From the NCBI GenBank assembly GCA_918219625.1, contig CAKJXT010000032.1, forward strand, positions 1 through 11,740: a stretch of DNA of 11,740 nucleotides. Reading direction: 5' to 3'. The notes beneath the pieces were generated by a model. The model was not told the origin of the DNA. It searched no databases and worked only from the letters and a program-made list of their open reading frames with translations. Below are positions 5,220-11,740 of the stretch, piece by piece. This stretch comes from Bacilli bacterium (lineage in GTDB: Bacteria > Bacillota_I > Bacilli_A > RF39 > UBA660). Position 1 is the stretch's first letter. Each line of letters starts with the position of its first letter. A program made the position numbers and the translations under genes.

Positions 5220-6224
5220 CTATAAATCTATTATTTCAACATCATCATTTTTTCTTTCAACATTATATTTAGGAACATCTAAAAATTCAAAATTATTAAA
5301 TACATTTAGACTAGAATTACCTTGAACAGTTTTAGGTATTTCATTCGAAGTTACATCTTGAACAAATTTTATATTATCACTAGAAATATAACTATTTTGA
5401 ACTGGAACATCAATAAAATTATTTTGAACAGGTTCAGCATTAATAGAATTAACCTCAACTTTAGGAGTCTCATCATCAAATGAAATTATTTCTTCTTCTA
5501 CAGGCTCAATATTAGGAACTAAAGTTTCAACAACACTCTTGTTAAAACTTGTATCAACCACATTAGAATTAATTGGACTAAATACCATAGTATTCTCATT
5601 ATAATCATTTATGTACTCATCAAAATCATCTGTTTCTTCAACTTTCTTCGATTTAAATATAACATCTGCCTTTTTTAAATAAAAAATAATTATTAAAAGA
5701 ATAATCCATACAACAAATAAACCCATACCTAATTCTAAAAGAGTCATAGTCTGTTCATTAGAATATAAATTTGTATTTGTAGAAATATCAATTTTATTGC
5801 TTTCAACAACATATATGAAAAGTGCAAATAACATTTGAATAAAAGTAAAAAAAACAGTATTAATTATTTTAACAATTCTATGATTATTTTTACTACCTAA
5901 AGTTACAATCATTATAATGAATGAAATAAACATTATAACAACATAAACAGGAATAATTGGAAAATAAATATTTGCCATAAATAAAGTAACAAAAGAATCA
6001 ATACTAGTTAAAAAATATTTACCATACTTTACAACAGCAAAGCCAATAATTGCCATATATATAATTATGAAAAAGAATTTCATTATTTTTTTATTAATTT
6101 TAGAATAAAAAAACAATAAAATCATCAAAATCATCGAAAACACAAAAATTCCAATAATTACAGGAGATGAAAACAACAATTTAATTAAAACATTTATTTT
6201 TTCAATAAAAGATAATTGATTCAT
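5220..6224 (-). CDS. Unknown multi-pass membrane protein with acidic tail, co-transcribed with sortase (334 aa)
   Basis: I do not recognise a characterised family. There are about five membrane helices, at residues 21-40, 49-66, 90-109, 121-140 and 163-183. A hydrophilic, mainly acidic and Asn/Val-rich tail of about 150 residues follows (184-334), containing two copies of PVQN and ending in KNDDVEIIDL. The basic stretches KINKKIMK and KSKK suggest where the chain faces the cytoplasm, so the tail is probably cytoplasmic. AGGAGG lies 5 nt upstream of the ATG, and a consensus promoter is 37 nt further up. It is the first gene of a two-gene operon with the sortase 12 nt downstream, so it may help sortase placement, substrate delivery or cell-wall coupling. 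That is inference from position only. Confidence 0.85.
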   Translation of the reverse strand: MNQLSFIEKINVLIKLLFSSPVIIGIFVFSMILMILLFFYSKINKKIMKFFFIIIYMAIIGFAVVKYGKYFLTSIDSFVTLFMANIYFPIIPVYVVIMFISFIIMIVTLGSKNNHRIVKIINTVFFTFIQMLFALFIYVVESNKIDISTNTNLYSNEQTMTLLELGMGLFVVWIILLIIIFYLKKADVIFKSKKVEETDDFDEYINDYNENTMVFSPINSNVVDTSFNKSVVETLVPNIEPVEEEIISFDDETPKVEVNSINAEPVQNNFIDVPVQNSYISSDNIKFVQDVTSNEIPKTVQGNSSLNVFNNFEFLDVPKYNVERKNDDVEIIDL

Positions 6225-6260
6225 TTTTTCCTCCTTATTCCTTCATATTAACTATATACT

Positions 6261-6289
6261 ATTATAGTAAAAATATTTAAAATAGTCAA
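6261..6289 (-). promoter_or_regulatory. Sigma-A promoter of the membrane protein-sortase operon
   Basis: TTGACT (-35, 6284-6289) and TATAAT (-10, 6261-6266) are separated by 17 nt. The -10 is a perfect consensus. Transcription should start near 6254, giving a leader of about 30 nt. Confidence 0.88.
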
Positions 6290-6302
6290 ATTATTTTTTA
6301 TA

Positions 6303-6334
6303 ATAAAAAAAGCTAATAATTAACTATTAGCTTT
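6303..6334 (-). terminator. Terminator of the 753-aa thioester protein gene
   Basis: A 10-bp perfect stem (6309-6318 with 6325-6334, AAAGCTAATA/TATTAGCTTT) with a 6-nt loop is followed by a T run in the minus-strand sense. The stop codon (6320-6322) sits in the loop, so the last four sense codons form the stem. Confidence 0.88.
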
Positions 6335-8581
6335 CATTTTACGAAACTTAATAACTTCATATCCAACAAATACTAGTAAGCCTCCAACAGCAATTTTATT
6401 AAGTAAACTAATTCCAGTATTTGGAGGATTAACGATTAAATCATTACCTATTATTAAATAATTATAACCTTCAGGTACAGTTGCGTGTTGATCAACAGTT
6501 GATAATTCAACTTTACCGTTCGCATCTACTGTAAACTCAATATATGTTTCCAATTTAGCATATTCATAATCTTTTCCTGAAGGAGCAACTGTTTCCTCAA
6601 GTCTATACTTATGGCCTGGAACTATTCCAATAAAAGTATGAGGAGTTCCATCTGAAGTCCATGAATCAGCCAATTGATATGGAATTTGATCATCAGATAA
6701 ATTTAAATCCTCCACGATTGAATAATCCTTAGCACCTAAATCAAACAATAACATTTCAGCACCAGGTATTTCTTTACCAGTACCAGTATCCACTTTAGAA
6801 ATATTAATATATCTATCATTAATTATATTAACAGTAACCTCACTATCAATACCAACATTTCCATTAAATGTTATATAACCTTTATTAGCAACAACTGCAT
6901 TAGCATATCCAAACCCAAATTTTTTTTCGCCAGTTTTAGGATTATAAATATCTCTAAATCCAAAATCAGGATCAGTATTACCAAATGCTAAATCAGGATT
7001 ATAATATCCATCTTTAAATTCTTCATTAACATAGTATATTCCACCATATGAATCAGGATTTTTATCCATATCCCATCCAATAGGGAATGAATCATTTGAA
7101 TCAGGACTAATTATCCTTGAATTAGAATCATCCCAACCAGGACATTTTTCAGTTAAATATCCATCAACACCAGAAATACCGCATAAATAAGGATAATTAG
7201 GTTTCTTATTAGTGCTCTCTTCAACACCATTATGTATTTCAACTCTAACACCAGCTATTGGGTTACCCGAAGCATCAACTTTTCTATATTTAACTCTTTG
7301 TACTGTATTCCTAAATTCAAGTGGTAGAGTTCCATTATTTACTAAAGTATCACACACTCTCTCAGAATTCAATACATAACCATCAGGAGCCTTTGTTTCT
7401 TCTAAACAATAATAACCTGGTTTTAAATTTTCATACGTAATATACCCTTCAGGATTACCATCAGTTGCACCTTTTGAAATCGTATGATCAATTATGCTCT
7501 CACCAGTAGAATTTTCGTTTTCCTTACGAACTAATACCATATATGCATCAGAAATAGGATTACCATCAGAATCAACTTTTCTTATCTTAACAGTACCTCT
7601 ATTACTATAATTACCAATTGCAGTTACAGAGGCACTTCTTTTACCAGAATGCTCAACAGGTAAAACAAGATTTTGATGCTTACTATCAATAGTATTTAAC
7701 CCAGTTGGAGCATATGTATAAACATCGTAACTCTCAACAAAATTATCAGAGGCAACAGTTAAAGTTACAGAAACTTCGCCATCATCATGTTCATCAGGTT
7801 TTACTACCCTTAATCGAATTTTATCTCCATTATTTACTTTTATTACATTATGATTGTTATTATTATTAGAAACAAGAGCATCAACCCAATCGCCTCCATT
7901 AACGCTAAATTGACCATTTGTTATTGAAGCGTTAAGTGTAGTAGGAACATTAGAAACAACTGTATATTCACCTGAAACTAAATAATTTCCATCTACAGTC
8001 ATAGCATTACCATCTGAAGTAATTTGTAAATCATAACTAAAATTATCAGTTTCAATTAAATATTGAAAAATACCTTCTTTACCTTTCATCCATTTTTGAT
8101 AAATATCAGTATATCCATCTTCACCATGTCCATGAGCAGCATTCCATACAGCAGACTGTGTAATACCATATAATTCAGCATCAGTTACATTATATTGTTT
8201 TCCATCAATTGTAAAATTATGAGATTGACCATTTCCTAATCCCAATCTATAAGCTTTAGACAAAATTTCAGCAATTTTTGACTTATAGTTATCACTACCA
8301 GTATAAGAACGAACTAAATTATCAGTTTTAACCATAAGACCAGTGGTAAAAATATGCTTATGACTGTCTAAACAATACACATATTGACCATCAAACGCAC
8401 CACCATTTACAGTCTTTACAGTTGACCACCATGTATAAGGTTGCGTAACATTAATCCATTTAGAACCTTCCTTTGCCATAAAAGAATTAGGAGCATCAAC
8501 TGCTAATACTTTTTCACCCCCAAATCCTAATAAAAAAACAGTAATTAAACTATAGCATAATAATTTAAAAAATTTCTTCAT
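6320..8581 (-). CDS. Cell-wall-anchored thioester-domain adhesin with three SpaA/CNA-B-like domains (753 aa)
   Basis: A signal peptide (1-27, ending VLA) precedes a thioester domain. Cys70 in YVYCLDS and Gln142 in GITQSAVWNAAHG are the expected thioester pair, which lets such adhesins bind covalently to host amines. Three isopeptide-type domains follow. The first (329-428) has Lys335 in IRKVD, Glu395 in the E-box YCLEETKAPDGY and Asn425. The second (429-590, with a long insert) has Lys434, Glu521 and Asn588. The third (591-715) has Lys596, Glu663 in YRLEETVAP and Asn713. The end is a sorting signal: PPNTG (719-723), a hydrophobic span and a tail with Lys and Arg. Proline replaces the usual Leu of LPxTG. 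Two Cys pairs (near residues 392-410 and 467-480) could form disulfides. AGGAGG is 8 nt upstream of the ATG. No pilin YPKN motif is seen, so it is probably not a pilus backbone. Confidence 0.92.
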   Translation of the reverse strand: MKKFFKLLCYSLITVFLLGFGGEKVLAVDAPNSFMAKEGSKWINVTQPYTWWSTVKTVNGGAFDGQYVYCLDSHKHIFTTGLMVKTDNLVRSYTGSDNYKSKIAEILSKAYRLGLGNGQSHNFTIDGKQYNVTDAELYGITQSAVWNAAHGHGEDGYTDIYQKWMKGKEGIFQYLIETDNFSYDLQITSDGNAMTVDGNYLVSGEYTVVSNVPTTLNASITNGQFSVNGGDWVDALVSNNNNNHNVIKVNNGDKIRLRVVKPDEHDDGEVSVTLTVASDNFVESYDVYTYAPTGLNTIDSKHQNLVLPVEHSGKRSASVTAIGNYSNRGTVKIRKVDSDGNPISDAYMVLVRKENENSTGESIIDHTISKGATDGNPEGYITYENLKPGYYCLEETKAPDGYVLNSERVCDTLVNNGTLPLEFRNTVQRVKYRKVDASGNPIAGVRVEIHNGVEESTNKKPNYPYLCGISGVDGYLTEKCPGWDDSNSRIISPDSNDSFPIGWDMDKNPDSYGGIYYVNEEFKDGYYNPDLAFGNTDPDFGFRDIYNPKTGEKKFGFGYANAVVANKGYITFNGNVGIDSEVTVNIINDRYINISKVDTGTGKEIPGAEMLLFDLGAKDYSIVEDLNLSDDQIPYQLADSWTSDGTPHTFIGIVPGHKYRLEETVAPSGKDYEYAKLETYIEFTVDANGKVELSTVDQHATVPEGYNYLIIGNDLIVNPPNTGISLLNKIAVGGLLVFVGYEVIKFRKMKANS

Positions 8582-8611
8582 TACTATCCCTCCTATTATT
8601 ATACTGTAATA

Positions 8612-8640
8612 ATAATATCACATTTTTTAATCACTGTCTA
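8612..8640 (-). promoter_or_regulatory. Sigma-A promoter of the 753-aa thioester protein gene
   Basis: TAGACA (-35, 8635-8640) and TATTAT (-10, 8612-8617) are separated by 17 nt. The spacer ends in TGA, giving an extended -10 (TGn). It lies between the preceding gene's terminator and the ribosome site. Confidence 0.75.
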
Positions 8641-8649
8641 TATTTTTTT

Positions 8650-8683
8650 TAAAAGAAAAAAAGCTAAATTAAATTAGCTTTTT
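8650..8683 (-). terminator. Terminator of the 586-aa thioester protein gene
   Basis: A 10-bp perfect stem (8658-8667 with 8674-8683, AAAAAGCTAA/TTAGCTTTTT) with a 6-nt loop continues into a T-rich tail in the minus-strand sense. The stop codon (8682-8684) overlaps the stem. Confidence 0.87.
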
Positions 8684-10442
8684 ACATATTTTCTTTTTTC
8701 TTAGCAACAACAATAGTTCCAGCACCAATTAACATTACTAATCCACTTATTATATAGGCCTTTGAACTAATTCCGGTATTAGGAACATCAGTAACTTCAA
8801 TATCAGTTGCTTTTAAATCATTATAAACATCTATCTTAGTTTGTTTACCTTCAACTATATTAAATTTATATTCAGTTGTTGGCTCACCCAAAATAATCAT
8901 ACTAGGATCATAATCAGGAGCTGGTATAGTTTCAACTAAAATATATTCACCTGGTTCAATACCTTCAATAATATAATCTTCTTCAGTTGAAATCCAATCA
9001 TAAACTGGTTTTTCTTCCTTTTTACCATCTACAACTTTAAATATTTGTAAATGTGCTCCCGGAATTTCCTTACCAGTTGTAAAATCTTTTTTAGATATAG
9101 TTAATGTTGTTACTTCTTTCTTATCAGTACAATCATTAATAATAATTTCAGAACCTTTAATTTCAAAAGTATCACTAGTAACATTTTCACAATCAGCTGT
9201 ATTTATATCTTTTTCCTTAATATTACATAATTTTACTTCTCCATCGGTAGTTACTTTAATATAAATAGCACTAGCTTCAGAATCTAAAGAATCCTCAATT
9301 CTATAGAATGTATCAATTTTTAAATCAATTTTATGAATCTCACCAGATTTAGCTGTCCATGAATCAACTGGAGAATAAATAACATTTGAATCCTTATCTT
9401 TAACTAATTCACGAACTGTAATTTGAGATTCTACATCACATTCATCTGATTTACAAACTTTAATTTCAACTTTCTTAACTTCGTCTGTTGGAGTTTTTTT
9501 ATCTTCTTCAACAACTACCTTACCAGTTATCTTACCAGTAAATTCAGAATAACTTGGAACTGCAACACCTATTCTTTGGCCATCAGAAACAAAACCATCT
9601 TCATGTGTAACTCGAGCTCCATCTGGAGTTACAGCTGGAGTTCCATCTTCATGTAAAGGTGTAAGCATACTAAAATCAAGATTTGTTAAAATTTTAGTTG
9701 CCTTAATAGTAGCAGTAGCAGAAATATTATTAGATCCATCATTATTAACTACTAAATTAAATTCTCTTCCAAATTCAACATTTTGACTTTCTAAACATTT
9801 ACCATTATATAATATACAAGATCCTTTAGAAGCAGTAACAGTATATGTTAAATAATTAGGCCCAGAAATAGCAATACCATCTGAAACATAATCTTTCTCG
9901 TCTTCTGATAAATGTAATGTAACATCCTCTAAATTTAATTTTATATCATTTAAATTAATTTTTTCATTTTCAGCAGCTACTAAGCTATTAAATGCATTTC
10001 TTCTTAATGAATTAGCATCTAACCAAGAACCATAAATTTCTTCAGAATATCCACCTTGATCATGATTATTTCCATGAGCAGCATGCCATACAGCCATTTG
10101 AGTAACCAAATATAAATCAGTATTAGAAATACCATATTCATTCTTTTCATTACCTAAACCAGCAATATATGATCTTAAAAAAACATTTTTTATTTTAGAA
10201 CTAGGTAAATCCTTAATTGGTAAAGTACTAGAATATGTAGTACCTGAAACAAAAGGTCTAACACTATCTAAACAGAAAGCATAAATACTCTCATTACCTC
10301 TAACATGTTTTACAGTAATTGGACCTAAGCCTTCAAAATATGATTCACCATTTTTTGCTACTATAACAAGATTGTCAGCTTTAACACTTGTAGCTACAAA
10401 TAACATTACTACAAATATTAATACCTTAATAAATTTTTTCAT
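8682..10442 (-). CDS. Cell-wall-anchored thioester-domain adhesin (586 aa)
   Basis: The start is the ATG at 10442, five nt after GGGGGAGG, which gives a normal signal peptide (MKKFIKVLIFVVMLF..., cleaved after VKA at 22). The in-frame TTG at 10472 would add ten hydrophilic residues and is rejected. The thioester domain has Cys57 in YAFCLDS and Gln115 in TQMAVWHAAHG, 58 residues apart. A middle segment (about 335-420) resembles a degenerate SpaA-type domain: DSWTAKSGEIHK matches DSWTSDGTPHT in the 753-aa neighbour, but its E-box is lost (YRIEDSLD). A full C-terminal SpaA/CNA-B domain has Lys451 in ISKKD, Glu504 in YILVETIPAP and Asn541 in VYNDL. The sorting signal is VPNTG (553-557), a hydrophobic span and KKKENM. 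Nine or more Cys, several as close pairs, are unusual for a Firmicute surface protein. It is a paralogue of the partial gene to its right. Confidence 0.93.
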   Translation of the reverse strand: MKKFIKVLIFVVMLFVATSVKADNLVIVAKNGESYFEGLGPITVKHVRGNESIYAFCLDSVRPFVSGTTYSSTLPIKDLPSSKIKNVFLRSYIAGLGNEKNEYGISNTDLYLVTQMAVWHAAHGNNHDQGGYSEEIYGSWLDANSLRRNAFNSLVAAENEKINLNDIKLNLEDVTLHLSEDEKDYVSDGIAISGPNYLTYTVTASKGSCILYNGKCLESQNVEFGREFNLVVNNDGSNNISATATIKATKILTNLDFSMLTPLHEDGTPAVTPDGARVTHEDGFVSDGQRIGVAVPSYSEFTGKITGKVVVEEDKKTPTDEVKKVEIKVCKSDECDVESQITVRELVKDKDSNVIYSPVDSWTAKSGEIHKIDLKIDTFYRIEDSLDSEASAIYIKVTTDGEVKLCNIKEKDINTADCENVTSDTFEIKGSEIIINDCTDKKEVTTLTISKKDFTTGKEIPGAHLQIFKVVDGKKEEKPVYDWISTEEDYIIEGIEPGEYILVETIPAPDYDPSMIILGEPTTEYKFNIVEGKQTKIDVYNDLKATDIEVTDVPNTGISSKAYIISGLVMLIGAGTIVVAKKKENM

Positions 10443-10456
10443 AATTTCCTCCCCCT

Positions 10457-10484
10457 TGTCAAAAAACCCCAAAATTCATTGACA
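10457..10484. repeat. Inverted repeat TGTCAA/TTGACA in the 5' leader of the 586-aa adhesin gene
   Basis: A 6-bp inverted repeat (10457-10462 and 10479-10484) has a 16-nt interval, and a further GTCAA copy lies at 10488-10492. It lies between the -10 element and the ribosome site, so it could be an operator or an RNA hairpin. The short arms make it weak evidence. Confidence 0.3.
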
Positions 10485-10493
10485 TGGTTGACT

Positions 10494-10522
10494 ATTCTAA
10501 TACAAAAGAATAAAAAAGTCAA
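10494..10522 (-). promoter_or_regulatory. Sigma-A promoter of the 586-aa thioester protein gene
   Basis: TTGACT (-35, 10517-10522) and TAGAAT (-10, 10494-10499) are separated by 17 nt. Transcription should start near 10487, giving a leader of about 45 nt before the ATG at 10442. Confidence 0.85.
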
Positions 10523-10535
10523 GTTTTTTTTTAAT

Positions 10536-10561
10536 AAAAAAGGAAGCCAACAATTAGCTTC
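10536..10561 (-). terminator. Terminator of the rightmost thioester protein gene
   Basis: An 8-bp stem with one G-U pair (10554-10561 with 10543-10550) and a 3-nt loop is followed by T6 in the minus-strand sense. The stem begins directly after the stop codon (10562-10564). Confidence 0.82.
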
Positions 10562-11740
10562 TTATATATTTTCCTTTTTTTTAGCAACAACAACAGTTCC
10601 TGCACCTATTAACATCACAAAACCACCCATTATATATGTGCTTGCAGAATTAACACCAGTATTAGGAACATCAACCTTTTTTGCCTTCAATTCATTATAT
10701 ACTTCAATCTTAGTATTTTGACCTTCTGAAATATCAAATTTATATTCAGACATTTTATTGCCTTCAATAATCATATCAGGCTCATAATTTGGATTAGGTA
10801 AAACTTCAATTAAAACATACTTTCCAGGTTTAATATCAGTTATAACATAATCCTTACCATTTGAAGTCCATTCATAGACAGGTTTGTCTCCTCTTTCACC
10901 ATTTACAATCTGAAATATTTGCAAATACGCATCTTTTACTTCTTTACCTGTTGTTACATCCTTCTTGGATACAGTTAGATTACTTGGTGTACTTTTTTTA
11001 ACATCATCTCTGCCAGTTGCACTTATCTTACCCTCATACTTATCAAAAACTGGTATAAATACAGCCGCATTTTGATTATTAGCGATTACCTCTGGTTGAT
11101 ATAAATTAAATGTATAACCAGTTAAATAATCATTTGTAGTTATAGTCGCAACAACATTTACATCTTGATTTTCAACATAATCTGCACGCAATCTAAAATT
11201 CTTGCCAGCAGAAATTTCTTGAGTCTTCTTACACACACCATTATATAATACACAAGCACCTTTAGAACTTGCTTTACTATCAACACTAACAGTATAAGTT
11301 AAATTTTCAGGTCCATCAATTACAAATTGACCAGAACCAAAATTATCCTTCTTAGCTGATGCAGTTAAAAACTCTTTATTATCACCCTGACTACTTTTTA
11401 TATTAATTGATGGTTTTGAAATATCTGATACAACAGTTCTTAATTCATTATAAATAGTCTTTCTATATTCATAACCTTCTTGATTAAGCCAATTAATATA
11501 TGTATCATTCTCTAACATACCATCTGTACCAGTACCATGAGATGCATACCACACAGCCATTTGAGTAATTTCATATAATTCATCATTAGATATACCATAA
11601 ACATTTTTATCAGTGCCTAATCCAGTTAAATATGCATTTAAAATCACATTTTCAATCTTTTTAGCATCATAATCTAAATTTGAATTTAAATTGTATTTAC
11701 CTTCATAAAAAATATGTTGACTATCCAAACAAAAAGCATA
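10562..11740 (-). CDS. Cell-wall-anchored thioester-domain adhesin, C-terminal 392 residues (5' end outside window)
   Basis: The frame is open to the window edge, so the signal peptide and true start lie beyond 11740. An in-frame TTG near 11728 is just the Leu of CLDS. The visible part opens with YAFCLDS (Cys 4 of the fragment) and has Gln60 in TQMAVWYASHG, the thioester pair. After the thioester domain (to about 240) comes one SpaA/CNA-B domain with VSKKD (Lys), YVLIEVLPNP (Glu; the usual Thr after Glu is Val) and VYNEL (Asn). The sorting signal VPNTG (fragment residues 358-362) is followed by a hydrophobic span and KKKENI. The C-terminal region closely follows the 586-aa neighbour, including MLIGAGT[IV]VVAKKKEN and a shared Cys pair (CxLYNGxC), so the two arose by tandem duplication. 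It lacks the degenerate middle domain of that protein. Confidence 0.92.
   Translation of the reverse strand, partial: YAFCLDSQHIFYEGKYNLNSNLDYDAKKIENVILNAYLTGLGTDKNVYGISNDELYEITQMAVWYASHGTGTDGMLENDTYINWLNQEGYEYRKTIYNELRTVVSDISKPSINIKSSQGDNKEFLTASAKKDNFGSGQFVIDGPENLTYTVSVDSKASSKGACVLYNGVCKKTQEISAGKNFRLRADYVENQDVNVVATITTNDYLTGYTFNLYQPEVIANNQNAAVFIPVFDKYEGKISATGRDDVKKSTPSNLTVSKKDVTTGKEVKDAYLQIFQIVNGERGDKPVYEWTSNGKDYVITDIKPGKYVLIEVLPNPNYEPDMIIEGNKMSEYKFDISEGQNTKIEVYNELKAKKVDVPNTGVNSASTYIMGGFVMLIGAGTVVVAKKKENI

Noticed and set aside
10443..10472. TTG start at 10472 for the 586-aa adhesin
   Set aside because: It adds ten hydrophilic residues before a typical signal peptide and includes the ribosome site that serves the ATG at 10442.
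10479..10721. 80-codon plus-strand reading frame
   Set aside because: It crosses a clear promoter and terminator and lies antisense to the adhesin C-terminus. It is chance.

Overview
The window is a low-GC (around 30%) stretch with every gene on the minus strand, so transcription runs from high to low coordinates. The gene order ylbD-ylbE-rsmD, standard-code stops that include TGA, strong Shine-Dalgarno sequences and near-consensus sigma-A promoters point to the Bacilli/Firmicutes. The combination of sortase, thioester adhesins and a bacteriocin locus suggests a small-genome, gut-associated member (RF39-like or Erysipelotrichia-like). That placement is inference.

Layout in the direction of transcription. 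(1) 11740-8682 and 8581-6320 hold three consecutive cell-wall-anchored surface proteins. The first is cut by the window edge. Each has an N-terminal thioester domain (Cys in Y-x-[FY]-C-L-D plus Gln in TQxAVW), SpaA/CNA-B-type isopeptide domains and an xPNTG sorting signal. The two internal intergenic gaps hold a terminator followed by a promoter, and a third such pair follows the last adhesin. (2) 6224-4557 is a two-gene operon: an unknown five-pass membrane protein with a long acidic tail, then a membrane-anchored sortase that is the natural candidate to attach the three proteins. (3) 4501-3389 is the conserved housekeeping block ylbD, ylbE, rsmD.

(4) 3292-397 is a compact bacteriocin-type operon. 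It consists of a peptidase C39 ABC exporter, a 139-residue single-pass membrane protein that may be a reduced export accessory factor, two short double-glycine-leader peptides (44 and 54 aa), and a third peptide (49 aa) overlapping the end of the second. The third peptide resembles the mature part of the second but has a hydrophobic N-terminus instead of a GG leader. The genes overlap or nearly abut (14-nt overlap, 4-nt overlap, 11-nt gap, 13-nt overlap), which suggests translational coupling. The three peptides all carry one Cys at or near the C-terminus. (5) 350-1 is the N-terminal part of a DinD-like DNA-damage-inducible protein, cut by the left edge.

The most notable part is the bacteriocin operon, especially its third peptide and its small accessory protein. 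The surface-protein region is notable for tandem thioester adhesins, non-LPxTG sorting motifs and a sortase that appears to lack the usual catalytic Arg. All six terminators seen fold into, or directly abut, the stop codon of the preceding gene.
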